A stretch of DNA of 64,000 bases from Papilionanthe hookeriana x Papilionanthe teres (Eukaryota > Streptophyta > Magnoliopsida > Asparagales > Orchidaceae): positions 1,054,001 to 1,118,000 of the forward strand of contig CM040421.1 of assembly GCA_022702705.1 (NCBI GenBank), in the 5' to 3' direction. Of this stretch, positions 32,499 to 45,253 are shown one piece after another. The notes under the pieces are model-generated. The model was not told the DNA's origin, made no database searches, and saw nothing but the letters and a program-made list of their open reading frames with translations. The position numbers were made by a program, and so were the translations under genes. Position 1 is the stretch's first letter. Each line of letters begins with the position of its first letter.

Positions 32499-34311
32499 AG
32501 AAAGTAGCATTCGATTTTGAAAATAATTTTGAATTTGAAAATTTTAAGATATGAAATCAAACTGATCTCACATCCCAAATAGTTTATATAAATGAGCGCA
32601 ACGTCACAAGCTGTGTATCTATCCCGAAGAATAGACACACTACTTGATGATGGAGCTCGATTAGATAAACTAGAAGATTTGTGACATTCGTTTGGTCTGC
32701 GACCCAATTTTATAAGCCGACAAGTTCCCCTGCTTAATATAAAGAAATTAAGCAGGGTTTATATTACTGAGTTCTTAAAATTCCTACAAGGGCAAGCCCC
32801 TATAGTTAATTACATCTTAAGTGATGGGAATCACTTAAGAAAACTCTCGATAATAATCAATAATTCTTCTCTCAAGAATCTCAAAGTTTAAGTTTTCGAA
32901 GGATTGAATTTTAGAATTTCAATAGGGAATGGATCAAGTTTGGAACATTTTGTTTTGGGAATTCAAAGGAAGAAAGGTAGGAGAAATTACAGATTCGAAG
33001 CGAACTTCGGTAATTTCCCTACTATCCTATTATTTGGCTTGAATTTAGGAAAGTCCTAATCTTTATTTAATGTTTTGATCTTGCCAATTTTAATTAATTA
33101 TGAGTTATATTCATATGACATGATCATACAAATAGCCTCAAAGATGTGAGGGTTTATGTCGTATCGAACGACTACCTCGGAGTCCTAAGACCGGTTAGAG
33201 CTTAATTTACAATGCAAATGCCTAACAAAAGGTTGAGGATTTATGTTGCACTAGGCAGACTACCTCGAGGTTCTATGGTTTGGTTATTTAATTCTAAGAA
33301 AGTTTTGCTGACGACGATGGCCGTGCTGCCCACCATGCTCCGAGCTCTTTGTTGTTGCAAAGGTTTAGATTTAGAAGATTGTAATCAAAAGAGAAGAGAA
33401 GATTTTGGTTTTAGAAATTTTAAAGTCCAAGTGTTTTTTAGAGTGTTTTAATTAAAACAAATCTTAATGTTGATTATAACAACACCGGTTAAGATCCCAC
33501 GGTTCCATCCTTCCGGCATCGTTATTTTTATCGGATTCACTTAGTCCAGATGAATTTGCTAAACTCAACTAAATGTGTTCCACACTTTCATTTAGACCGT
33601 GGGAAATTCCATTAGCAACACGTAGGTTACATCATCCGAGGTATTCCCGATCATCCGACAAGACGTTTTAATTTAGTTGTAATTGTAGTTTTGTGTTCTG
33701 TTTGCGATTAAATTTTGAGTTGTTTTATATTTTGAAATGTTGTGACGGTGAATTTTATCTTGTAATGACTTTTAATTTAGTTTTGGTTTCAGTTTTAGGG
33801 ACTATCCTAAAGGTGTGGGTTTTCATGCAACAGTTGTTTATCATACAAGAAAAGTAAGTGCGATGCAATAAAGTAAATTGCAAGGAGGTAAATTGCAATA
33901 AAACAAAAGCGTACCTGGAGGGTCTTCCTGTCATCCCAAGCTGCACTTAAACACAATTTAGGATATTTAATCATTTAAAGCAAGTTCCTAGGTAAAGCTA
34001 AGGGAAGGGTTATGGTTTTCTACCGAGGTCCTACTCACTATAACTAGTCATCTCCTATGACGTCTAGGTTCTTGTGTTTTGGTTTGAGGACGATTTTCTT
34101 CATCAAAGAACAATTAAGTTCAATTGTTCTTATAAACATCCTATCATATTGAGGAAGTGCTTAAGAAGAATCTTAAACATCTTTCAATACCTCTAGGATT
34201 GTTTTAAGTCTAAGAGAATTTAATTATACGAAATGAATTAATCATCCAGGGAGTTCAAGTTTTGTTATCTTGCTCGGTGGACTAGGACATTTGAATATCC
34301 TATGAGTGAAG

Positions 34312-34403
34312 TAATACTTCACTTAACACTCCGTTTAGGAGTTATGACAACATGAGCTAATACTTCACTTAACACTCCGTTTAGGAGTTATGACAACATG
34401 AGC
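34312..34403. repeat. 46-bp tandem duplication in 5' LTR only
   Basis: The unit starting 'taatacttcacttaacac' occurs at 34312-34357 and 34358-34403. The 3' LTR has one copy (about 13770-13814). It arose after or during B's insertion. Confidence 0.9.
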
Positions 34404-37099
34404 TTTTGAGGGCAAATTAATGTTCAAGTGATTTGTGATTTAATTTAATTCCAATTAATGGGTTTAAGTTTGGAATAGTGTTCAAGTTGTTTTAGATTTA
34501 TTTTGAATTCTTTATGTCTTTGGTGATGTTATATTTAATTTAATTTAATTTAATTTAATTTTAGTTTAATTTAATTTGGTTTAGTTTTACTTTCAATTTA
34601 ATTTTATCTAATTTAATTTAGTTTTAATTTTATTTTAACTTGATTTTATTATTATTATTATTTTTTTTATTTAATCTAATATGTTTTAATTTAATTTAAT
34701 TTTATTTAATTTAATATGTTTTAATTTAATTTAATTTAATTTAATTTAATATGTTTTAATTTAATTTAATTTAATTTAGTTTAATATATTTTAATTTTAT
34801 TTAATTTAATTTAGTTTAATTTAGATTTAATTTAAATTTAATTCAAATTTTTAATTTTAATTTAATATTTTATATATTTTTTTATATTTTAAAGATGATT
34901 TAATTTAATTGTTAAAGTATTAATTTAATTGAAATTTTGGAAAGATTTAATTTAAATGTTTTAATCTTTAATTTAATTTAATGATTAAGTCTTTTAACAT
35001 TTTAAATCTTGAATTTGGATTATTATTTTAATTAGGAATTAAATGTTATTGAGGTGATTAATTTAGGGATTTTTTTAAATTAAAGAATAAATCTCTTCCT
35101 AATAATATCCCTATTTTAATAAATCCAAATTTTTTTTATTATTCTTCCAAGTTTAATCAATTATTTAAGTAAGGTTTATTTTAATTATTTTCAAATTGTT
35201 AGGTAGGTTTCCACCCTTTAACTACCTAAGTTTCAAACATCCAAAATCAACTTAGTATCAAATATTTTACCCACCCTTTTAATTAAACCTAAAATTTTTA
35301 ATTATAGGTTAAAATTTTAATTACCATTTTGCCCTTTAAACTTACTAATTTCATAACTCACTAAATTGAGCTTAAATGAATTTGAAATTTTTATATGACT
35401 TCACTCATATATCAATCAAGACATTAGAGGAGAAAATGTGATTTTTCTGTATTTAATTTATTTATGTAATTATTTTTGGTGGAAAATAGAGATTTTCAAG
35501 GAAAATTTAATAATATGACCAAGGAAAGTTTCTGTCATTAAGAAAATTATGGGACATTCCCAATGACTAGACGACCACTTGGACCAATTTTGGTGATTTT
35601 TTGAATTATATTGTTTTTATTATAATTATTTTGAGTTTTGGAGTATTAATTAATTTAAAAATAAAATAATGGTTGAAAAATGAATTTTATATTTTTTAAA
35701 AATCTATCTGATATCAAGGAAACCAGAGAACCAATTTTTATAATTTTTTGATTTTTCTTTGATTTATTAGAATTATTTTAGTGGAAATGCTTAGAAAATA
35801 CATTTTTTTATTTTAAAATTACCTTAGGACTTTAAAATTTGATATCTCATCATAGAGACTTAAGAAAAATATGGGGTTTGTTCCTAAATGATTAAAATTT
35901 AAAATGTGACATTTTGGTGAATTTTATTATTTTTGTGATTTTTATTATTTTTTAATTATTAAAATATTAAAATAATGCAAAAATTAACTTTTTTTGGAAA
36001 ATTGCAAATTTAATTTTCTTAAATTCCCCTAATTTTAGAGAGGCTCCAAAACCAATTTGGTGAATTTTTGAAAAGTATTTTGAAAGTTATGAATTTTTGA
36101 AGTTTAAGTTTGGCTAAATGGCTTAATCAACCCATTTGATAGGGCTAACCATGTCCAATTGACTTCAAACTTTTTTGGTGGGTTCCTCTGATCCTAAAGG
36201 TCAGTGGAGAATTGATTTCAAGTCAATTTGATGTATGATTAGCTCTAATTAATTAAAGTTCCATTTTGGGTGTTTAAGCCGATTAGGGTTATTCAAGTGA
36301 GTTAACTTAAAACTTATTTTCCCTAGGGTCCTCTCGGTCATAAGAAACCTCTCCAAATTTTCTTAGAATTTATTTCACAACATGCTAATTATTGGAATTA
36401 AAATACTCAGAATAATGACCTAGAATTGAAAAATCAATAACTCTTCATAGTGATGGCCTCTGACTTTGGAAAATTCAGGTAGTGTCCCCAAATTCAGAGG
36501 CTTCAAAAGCCCTATGGTCTCATGCCATGGTGAATTGTATACATGCATGGAGAATTGAAAATGTGCAGAGAGTAAATAAATCATTAAAAATAAAATACTT
36601 AATGAAATTACATGATTTCTTTTCCACATTATTCTCCTCTGTTCACTGAGCAAGATGATATTTTTATTTTATTTTTATGATTTTTCTACACAAAGTTAAG
36701 GATTTTTGAAGTTCTGGGTATTTAATAAATAAGAAAAATCCTATTTTCCTACTTAAGTGACGCCGCGCCAGCTCAACCTCGGCAGCTCCGAACGCACACG
36801 CGTCGTCTCCTGATTCTGCCCAGCCATCAGACTCAGCGCTCCAGGGACCCGTGGTTCACGTACCATCACGCTGTCCGGCTCGATCCAGACCATCCGCTTG
36901 ATACACGCTCGATCCGACGGCTCCCAGTCATCGTCTACGACTGGTGTGCACCCGTGACCGTCAACCTTCTAACCCTAATTTCTCACTCGATTCTCAACGG
37001 ATTTTTGTGTTCTTATGCTCTATGGATTCTTCTTGAAGAGACGAACACATCCATACGGTAAACATGCATTGAAATTGATTCAAATTAAATGGAGAATCT

Positions 37100-37426
37100 C
37101 TATAAGCTCGGGAAGAAGAGTGAGTCCATACCTTTGCTCAGAGAAGTGAAGCTTCGATGCGAGAGTTGTGTCACCTTCGATTGGGTCCAAGCAAGCTCCA
37201 GATGAAGTCCCTTGGCTCGGTGAATTATCCAGGTATGATTTCGACCACGGCCGATTACAAAGCTTGGAGTCCGGAATAGATGGGTGGCTCGGAGAAGGGG
37301 CTTTTGCTTGGTAAACTTCTTCTCTTGGTCTGGTGAAGGTATAGGACCAATCAATTTGGGGATGGGCTCACTGTGGAGAAGTGTCCATGTTTTGGGCTTG
37401 GATTTCAACTCTGAAATTGAGCTCAC
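37100..37426 (-). other. LTR-embedded ORF downstream of the TATA-like box
   Basis: A 108-codon frame starting MSSISELKSKPKTWTL begins about 130 nt below the TATA-like box. The 3' LTR copy (16855-16634) and A's LTR (45254-45709) keep the block SPDQEKKF. Downstream the frames differ between copies. It could be a leader ORF or chance conservation of the leader. Confidence 0.35.
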
Positions 37427-37554
37427 AGAGAGGAAATGACAGAGGAATTTCAGTGGGGATTAAGTTCTCTATGTGTGGGGAGTAGTCTGGAATGATTTTG
37501 GCAGAGTTTCCTTAAGGTTGGTTCAGCACCTCCTTCATGGCCGAGAGAGGTGGT

Positions 37555-37563
37555 GTTTAAATA
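37555..37563 (-). promoter_or_regulatory. TATA-like box of 5' LTR
   Basis: TATTTAAAC on the minus strand, conserved in three LTR copies of the window. It would place the transcription start near 37530. Confidence 0.55.
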
Positions 37564-39867
37564 GGAGAGGCTGGAGGGCCTCCCAGGGGGAGTTAGGGAC
37601 TGGGATCAGCTGCTCTTGGTAAGGGAAGAACAGCTGCAATGGCCACTAGGCATGGGGCAACTCAGCAAGGGAGAATTTTAATGCTTGGCTCCTTCCAATG
37701 TCTCGGCCATGGCGTTTTCCGGCGGCCTGGTGGCGGGCCGGCCAGGCATGGGTCACCTTCAGGTTCAGGTGGGTCAAGGCTTGATGTTTGTGAAGTCAAT
37801 TGGTGGCTACCATGTGTAAAGGGTTTGAATCAAAGTGGAATGGGGTAAGGGTGCATTTTGGCTCAAATTGGTCAAATGCATGGATTGGGCTAGGTGCACC
37901 TTCCCATGGCTAGTTTGGGCTGAAGATAAAGTGGTTTAGGTCAACATAATTAGTGGGGAAGGGTCACCATCCAAGTACAATTAAGTTTAAACAAGGTTTA
38001 GTGGAGTCATGGAAGTGGCTAATCCCCTTAAGGGAATGTGGAAAGGGCCTCCTCCTCTTGCCATCTTGGGTATGGTGAGGTGGAAAGTAGATCCCATGGC
38101 TCTCATGTGGCTCATGCATGGCTTCATGGCTCATCTTTGGCTTGGGAAAAGTTTAGTCAACTTTCATGAGGAAGGGTGTTGGAATTTTTGATGGATTTAA
38201 GGAGAATTGTCATAAGGCTTGATTTGGATTTATTTGGTGATAGATTTTAGAACTTAGGAAGTGTTTTAAATCAAAGGGATGATGAGAGAAATTTCATGTG
38301 GGCTTTGTCATGGACTTTGGGCTTTATGGATGGGAATTTTTGTAGAAGGTTGGGCCAAATAATTATTGGGTTTTCTTTCGGGATGTGTCATGAGTAATTT
38401 GAAATAAATTTGAGGTGGTTTGGGCTTGAATTGGGTTGGATTTGGGCTTTTGGTAAAGTGGCCGATGGTAGGCCAAATTGGGTTAACTTGGGCTAATGTT
38501 GAGCTAATGTTGAAATTGGTGTAAAATTAATGTTGAGAAATGTTTGTAGGGCTGTTTCAAAGAGGTTTCAACTTTTGTTGGGGTTGGATTTTGGGGTTTG
38601 GACCTATTTGAGTTAAGTTTGGGTTTAGGTCAAAATTGGGCTTTTTGGTTTTGGGTTGAATTTGAGTGGGGTTTGGGTCCAAATTTTGGGCAAATTATGT
38701 TAGATTTTATTTTATGGGGATGTTAGGAAGGTTTAGAAAATATTTGGTGTTAATTGGAGTTAAATTGGGTTAGTTTGGGCTAAGTTTGGGTCATGGGTCC
38801 AAATTAGGCTTTAAGGTCAAAAGTGAAATTGGATTCAAATGTCAATCAAATTGGACTTGGATTTAGTCTAGATTGATATTGTGGATGTTAAATTGAAGTT
38901 TAGAATTGAATTGGACCAGAATTTGGGTCAATTGGGTAGGTTTGGTTTGACATTGGGTTCACTTTGGGTTAAAATGGGTCAAATTGGAGATTTTGACAAA
39001 AGTGGGGTAAATTGACAAAATTGGCCCATAGTGTAATTGGATAAAATGAAATTGAGAATATTTGGGATTTTCTGGAATTTTCTGGGAATTTTCTGAATTT
39101 TTGGATTTTTTGGCTAAGAGGGGCATTTTGGGTATTTGGAGGGTATTAGGGGGTATTTTTGGAATTTTTGGTATTTTTGGCTATGGATGATCAATTTGAG
39201 TGGAGGGAAATGTTTAGGAATGATTTTGGGGAATTTTGGGTAATTTAGGTGATTTTGCAAATTTTGGGTAGTTTCAAGGGCATTTGGTAGGTTTGGTGGG
39301 TCTGGGGTCCCGGGGGTCAAAAATTGAAAATTTAGAACATTGAAGATTGGGTAAATGTAAGTGGAATGAAATCATTTTGGTTGAGCTATGAAGCCATATC
39401 AAGCCCACATGAGCCATGAAGGGACTCATTTGAGGCATTCACTATGTTGTTCCTAACCCTCTCATCCAAGGGCTTAGGGGTTAAGGACCATCCATGTGAA
39501 TCACCTTCATGAGTCAGGAGGTCAAGTTGGGTATGGGCATGGTTTTAGGAGGTGTGTGAAAGTGTAGTGTATAAGTGTAGTGTGTGTAAGTCAGCCCTCA
39601 CTGAACCGAGGCCACCTGGGGCGATCCTAAGGCCAAAGAGTCCTATAGGAACTCATCCTTTAAACTTCCACATTTGATTTCAACCCTCTAGGTGATTAGG
39701 GGTCTACAATCAAGTTTGTGGAGTTTGCAGAGAGTTTAAGAAGTGGTTTGAAATTCTAAACGGTGGGTTCCACTTCTAGTTTTCTAAGATAGTCAAAGGA
39801 AAAGCCTAAGGCTAGATCCTAAGTACTAAAGAGAGAAGAGAAGACCTCATCAAAAATGAGGTCAACA

Positions 39868-39872
39868 AAGAT
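39868..39872. repeat. Target-site duplication of element B, right copy (AAGAT)
   Basis: Exact repeat of 11862-11866. Confidence 0.95.
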
Positions 39873-40722
39873 AAGGTCTAAATTTATCAAAGGCATAAAC
39901 TATAGCTAAAAGCTCTTTTTCAGTAGTAGTGTAATTTCTTTGAGTTTCAGTAAGAGGTTTACTAGCATAATATATAACTTTGAAAATTTTCTCATATTTT
40001 TGTCCCAATACTGACTCCAATTGCAAAATCACTTGCATCACACATTAATTCAAAAGGTTTATTCCAATTAGGTGCAGTAATTATAGGTGCAATTATTAAT
40101 TTTTCTTTTAAAATATTGAAAGCATTAACACAATCTTCATTAAATTTAAATTTAGCTTCTTTTTCCAATAAATGACTAAGAGGTTTAGCAATTTTAGAAA
40201 AATCCTTTATATATCTTCTATAAAATCCAGCATGTCCCAGGAAACTTCTCACATCAGTAAAGTAGTAGGTGGTTGCAGTTCAGCAATAATTTTCACTTTT
40301 GCTTGATCAACTTCCATCCCTTTTTGTGAAATTTTGTGACCAAGTACAATGCCTTATGTGACCATATATTGACATTTTTCCCAGTTAAGAACTAAGTTTG
40401 TTTCTTCACATCTTTTCAGAACTTTGGATATATTTTCCAAACAAGATTCAAAAGAAGTTCCAAAAACTAAAAAATCGACCATAAATATTTCAATTCCTTT
40501 GTCAATCAAATCACAAAATATTGACATCATACATCTTTGAAAAGTTGCAGGTGCATTACATAAACCGAAAGGCATTCTTCTAAACGCAAATGTTCCATAA
40601 GGACTTGTAAATGTTGTTTTCTCTTGGTCCTCAGGAGAGACAGGTAATTGATGATAACCAGAATATCCATCCAGAAAACAGAAATATGAGTGTCTAGCTA
40701 ATTTATCAAGCATTTGATCCAA
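39873..40722 (-). pseudogene. Element C reverse transcriptase and upstream part of RNase H
   Basis: Reads MLDKLARHSYFCFLDGYSGY, PYGTFAFRRMPFGLCNAPAT (RT palm), then IFMVDFLVFG where Athila elements have FMDDF, so one catalytic Asp is Val. Then FLGHAGFYRRYIKDFSKIA (thumb), and RNase H up to NYTTTEKELLAIVYAF before B cuts in. A stop and shift occur near 40354 and 40254. Confidence 0.87.
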
Positions 40723-41430
40723 GAAAGGTAAAGGAAAATGATCCTTTCTAGTGGCGTTATTTAATTTCCGATAATCAATACAAATTCACCATCCAGTAAC
40801 TTGTCTTGTAGGAATTAGTTCATTTTTATCATTGACAATGACAGTTACTCCTCCTTTCTTCAGAACACAATGAATAGGACTCACCCATTGATTATCCAAA
40901 ATAGGTTAAATAATTCCAGCAGCTAACCATTTTAAAATTTCTTTTTTAACAACATCTTTCATAATAGGATTTAATCTTCTTTGAGGTTCAATAGTAGGTT
41001 TAAAATCTTCTTCCATTAAAATCCTATGCATACAGATGGAAGAGCTTATTCCTCTTATATCAGCAATAGTCCAACCAAAATCTTTCTTATAATTCTTTAA
41101 CACTCCTATTAATTTTTCTTCTTGATCTAAGCTTAATTTAGAAGAAATAATAACAGGAAAAGTTAATGAATTTCCAAGAAAAACATACTTTAAATGTGCA
41201 GGTATCATTTTTAATTCCAGTTCAGGGACTTTTTTAATTGAGAGTAAAAGTATATCATTTTGAGTTATGTCTAAAATTTCCCAGTTATTTTTAATATAAT
41301 GAGTTTCTTTAAATAATTCTTCTTTTAGTTCTTCATTTTCATCAGTTAATAATTCGATTTTTTCTTCAGAAATGACTTTACATTTTTCTTGATAATGTTT
41401 TTCAATTATATAATCAATAATATCCATTCA
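40723..41430 (-). pseudogene. Element C RT N-terminal region
   Basis: A 173-codon frame (41427-40906) has AHLKYVFLGNSLTFPVIISS, GWTIADIRGISSSICMHRIL and EPQRRLNPIMKDVVKKEILK, the Athila lead-in to RT. It continues past a stop into CIDYRKLNNATRKDHFPLPF. Confidence 0.87.
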
Positions 41431-42116
41431 ATAGCATTTTTCTTTATCAGGGTACTTCATTGATTTAAGGACATTGAATTTAATCTCTTAATCATTAACT
41501 CTCATAGTTAATTCTCCTTTTTGCACATCAATCATAGCCCGTCCGGTAGCTAGAAAAGGTCTCCCTAAAATAATAGGTATTTATTTATCTTATGTCATAT
41601 CAAGCACAATGAAATCCACAGGGAAAATAAATTTATCCACTTTAACAAGAACATCCTCTATAACTCCTTTAGGGTAAGTGATAGATCTATCAGCTAACTG
41701 AAGGGTTATAGTGGTGGGAGTAATCTCTCCCAAATTCAACCATCGAAAAATAGAAAATGGCATGAGATTAATACTTGCTCCAAAATCACATAAAGCTTTT
41801 CAACAAAATTTTTCTCCAATAGCACAAGGTATAGTAAAACTTCCAGGATCTTTAAGTTTCTGAGGTAATTTCTTTTAAATTATTGCACTACATTCTTCAC
41901 TTAATGCAACGAGTTTCAAAAGCTTCAAATTTTTGTTTCTTACTTAAAATATCCTTCATAAATTTTGCATAAGTTGGCATCTATTCCAAAGCTTCAGCAA
42001 AAGGTATGTTAATAATAAGTTTCTTAAAAATTTCAAAGAACTTAGAAAATTGATGATCAAGCTTCTGCTGTTTTAATCTTTGAGGAAAAGGTGGTCAAGA
42101 ATTTATGATCAAGCTT
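41431..42116 (-). pseudogene. Element C protease region, truncated upstream
   Basis: The minus strand reads CDFGASINLMPFSIFRWL (aspartic protease motif, about 41803-41750), LQLADRSITYPKGVIEDVLV, DKFIFPVDFIVLDM and PIILGRPFLATG, all typical of Athila. Stops interrupt it. Upstream the sequence ends abruptly at about 42117 against LTR sequence; gag and the primer-binding site are missing. Confidence 0.83.
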
Positions 42117-43295
42117 CTCTCTCTATAAACCAAATTACAAGAATTTAGTCTGTCACTCTAAAAACTTATCAATTCTATGCCCTTTGAATAATATTTTCCT
42201 ATTTATTTGTACTTCACCTTGAATACCCCGCACAAGGCCTTCGACTACCCAAGGATTCATGTGATATCTACTAATTAAGAGTTCATCTCCTTCTAGGTCT
42301 CAAAACTCTTCAACATATTTTTACAATTTAAATGACCAATTTAAATAGTAAATTAAGATCCGGTATTAATATCATCACAATATTTAAAACATATTTTAGT
42401 TTCTAATTCTCCAATGAATTTTAGATTATCTTATTTATCTTTTCATAATTGAAAGGAGAAAGTAAAGTAACTACTCAGAACACATTGAATCTAAATAACA
42501 AAACATATAAATAAAACTTTAAATAAAATTACAAATACTTTTCTCAAGTGTTTCTCCAACTGAACCTCTGGTTCCTACTGACTCCTAAGCAAAATAAACT
42601 TCAAAAGCACCTACTCTTCCAAACTCTTAATACAAACTCTAAATAAAATAAACTCACTAATTTATGAAGGAAAGTAAACTAAAAGTATGACCCTTAAAAT
42701 TATCTCTCTAATTTTTGGATTTCTTATTGGGCTACTTGGGGTGGGCGTTTTTCTTTGTAGGAATAACCTCCTATTTATAGGCTTCAAGGGTTTCCTAAGG
42801 CACCTCTTCAAAATGTGTCCAAGTTCAGTGAATCTTCTAGAAAGTGTGTCTGGCGCCTAGGCACCGGCATCTGGCGCCTAGGCACCGGACTCCGCATCCA
42901 GTTCTTCGCACCGCTTCACTTTGGATCGCACCTCTTCGCGATCCAAACCGTTTCCAAGGATCTAAATACAATGTATCACATGTCCTATAATCCAGGAATA
43001 ACTGCCAATCATCTAGATGGTCCAATAACCGCTCTAACCGTCAAAATAACCGTCCAAAGTAGTTACAAAAACCATCACAGATTTGGTATCGAGCTGGCGC
43101 CCTCATTATTTTGGCAATTTTACATTTTGGCTCCATTTTTGTTCCTTTTTCATTCTTTTTCTTCTTTTTTTCCTTTTTGAACATTTTTGCATCACCTACA
43201 TCCAAAAAACATAAAATACCTTTCATTAAAGCATAATATTCTTAAAAATCTAATAAAAATCAAGGCATAAAAATAAATATTTTTTTCATGGATCA
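42117..43295 (-). repeat. Element C 5' LTR, truncated
   Basis: It matches 4840-6039 of the 3' LTR. The U5-side ~540 bp are gone, together with the internal 5' region. It ends 'catggatca' at the C boundary. The paired 'ggcgcctaggcaccgg' motifs lie at 42846-42890. Confidence 0.88.
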
Positions 43296-43300
43296 ATAGG
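43296..43300. repeat. Target-site duplication of element C, right copy (atagg)
   Basis: Pairs with gtagg at 4293-4297. Confidence 0.75.
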
Positions 43301-45144
43301 TAACTCATATGGATGGACCTCTACTCCTAAGCCGTTGGCTAAGAGGGTTAGAAATAATATATTGAGTGCCTAAAATGAGTCCTCTCATTGCTCTTGTGAG
43401 CTTAATATGACTTCATGGCTCAACCAAAATGGTCCCATTTTACTCACACATAATTAATCTTCATTTTCCCCAAATTTCAATTTTTTGACCCCCGGGGCCC
43501 TAAACCCACCAAACCTACCAAATGCCCTTGAAATTGCCCAAAATTTGCAAAATTGCCTAAATTACCCAAAATTCCTCAAAATAAATCCTAAATATTCTCC
43601 ACCACTCAAATTGATCATCCATGGCCAAATATACCAAAATTTCCAAAATACCCCCCAATACCCTCCAAATACCCAAAATGCCATTTTTGACCCAAAAATC
43701 CAAAAAATTCTAACAATTCTCAAAAAATTCTAGAAAATCCCAAATATTCCCAATTTCATTTTGTTCTATTGCCACATATCCCAATTTTTTCAATTTAATC
43801 CAATTTGATCAAAAAGTCCCAAATGGGCCCTTAAGGCCCAAAATGGCCAATTAACCCAATCCATCCCACATTCAAACCAAATGTCACCCAATTTTCCACA
43901 AATTTGTTTTGAAATCTTCCTAACATCCCCAAAAACAAAACTCTACATTAATTTACCCTAAATTTGGAATCAAACTCCACCCAAGCCTAACCCAAACCAA
44001 AAATCCCCAATTTATCCTAAACCAACCATGAACCCAAAATAAGCCCAAATCCCAACATCAAGACCCAACCAAAATTAAAAATTCTTTCCTCCATAAACAT
44101 TTTAAAACATTAATTTTACATCAAAACTAAATTTAGCCCAACTCTAGCCCAAGTTAGCCCAATTTGACCCACTTTGACTCTATTATTAAAAGACCCAAAT
44201 TAAACCCAATTCAACTCCAATTGACACCAAATCTTTTCTAAAATTTTCATGACACGTCCCTAAACTAAATACAACATTTATTTGGCATAATCTTTTAAAA
44301 AAATTTCATCCAAAAGCTCATTTTAAAACATAAAAGCCTAGTTCCTTAAAGCATTTTAAAAGCCCATTTTCATCAAATTTAAAAAGCCCAAATGTCCAAT
44401 CCAAAGCCTACATGACATTTCTTTCCATCATCCATTTAATCACAGTCACCCCTAAGTTCCAAAAACCATCATTAAACTATTCCAAATCAGGCTTCATGAA
44501 AATTTTCCATCAAAATGCCAAAATCTCTAAAATCTATTTCCATGAAATTGACCAAGCTTTGCCCCAAGCCAAATGGAGCCATGGAGCCATGCATAAGCCA
44601 TATGCAAGCCTTGGGAGCCACTTTACACATCACCATGCCATTAATTGCAAAAGGAAGAGCTTTTTTTAAAACCCTTTAAAAAAGTTTTAACCCTTTCAAT
44701 GCTTCACCTTAACCCATGATTAATCAAAATATTCATGGATGGGGACTTCACCACCCTTTCCTAGCTGATCCAATTGATTCCATCAGCCCAAAACCAGGTC
44801 ATGGGGGGTGCACCCAACCCATTTTCATGAGTTGACCAAGCCAAGCCCAAAATGAGCTCTCCCCCATACCATTTAAATCAAACCCCTTTACACATGTCCA
44901 AAGCCAATTGAACTCGCCAAACCTCGGACCCGACCTTGCCGAGTCGAGATGGTGACTCGACCCTCGCCGGCCGACCACACGGGTCGCCTGAAAACACCAT
45001 GGCCGAGAGCTCCATGTGAGCCAAAATTCAAATTCTCCTTCGTGAGTATGTCCTAACCCTAGTGGACACCATGGCTCTTCTTCTCCTCCCCTGAGCAGCT
45101 GATCCCAGCCTTCAATTGCCTCTGGGAAGCCCCATAGCCATGTC

Positions 45145-45153
45145 TATTTAAAC
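45145..45153 (+). promoter_or_regulatory. TATA-like box in element A LTR
   Basis: TATTTAAAC followed by CCACCACC, at the place equivalent to the boxes in B's LTRs. Confidence 0.5.
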
Positions 45154-45253
45154 CCACCACCTTCACGACTAAACAAGGTGATGAAATTAACCTTACTAAA
45201 CTCTGCCAAAATTGCTCCAAACTCTTCTACTAACCTAGAGCAGTTGATCCCCA

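Larger units (their letters stand above)
11867..39867 (-). mobile_element. Element B: full-length 28-kb Ty3/Tat-like LTR retrotransposon carrying an ALKBH ORF
   Basis: B is on the minus strand with two LTRs (32417-39867 as 5', 11867-19262 as 3'), a primer-binding site (32393-32411), a leader ORF, gag, protease, RT, RNase H, a second RNase H, integrase, an ALKBH-like ORF, two tandem arrays and a polypurine tract. Gene order, a second RNase H (ANNKAEYEAL) and a tRNA-Arg primer point to the Tat clade, which includes Ogre. LTR ends are TG..CA. In one sampled ~140-bp stretch the two LTRs differ at 5 sites, so the insertion is not very recent. All genes carry stops or frameshifts. Confidence 0.93.
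32417..39867 (-). repeat. Element B 5' LTR (7,451 bp)
   Basis: It runs TGTTGACCTC (39867) to GCCGACA (32417) on the minus strand. Compared with the 3' LTR it has a longer (AT)n near 32455-32492, a 46-bp duplication at 34312-34403 and scattered substitutions. Expected transcription start is below the TATA-like box at 37563, leaving an R-U5 of about 5 kb. Confidence 0.95.
4298..43295 (-). mobile_element. Element C: Athila-like Ty3 retrotransposon, interrupted by B
   Basis: C lies on the minus strand and nests inside A's 3' LTR. Without B and its extra target copy it is about 11 kb. In transcript order it has a truncated 5' LTR (about 42117-43295), protease, RT, the first part of RNase H, then B, then the rest of RNase H, integrase, a small coiled-coil-like ORF, ORF3 and the 3' LTR (4298-6039). 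Gag, the primer-binding site and one end of the 5' LTR are missing. Lineage is judged from the RT/integrase motifs and the post-pol ORF, both typical of Athila. Confidence 0.88.
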
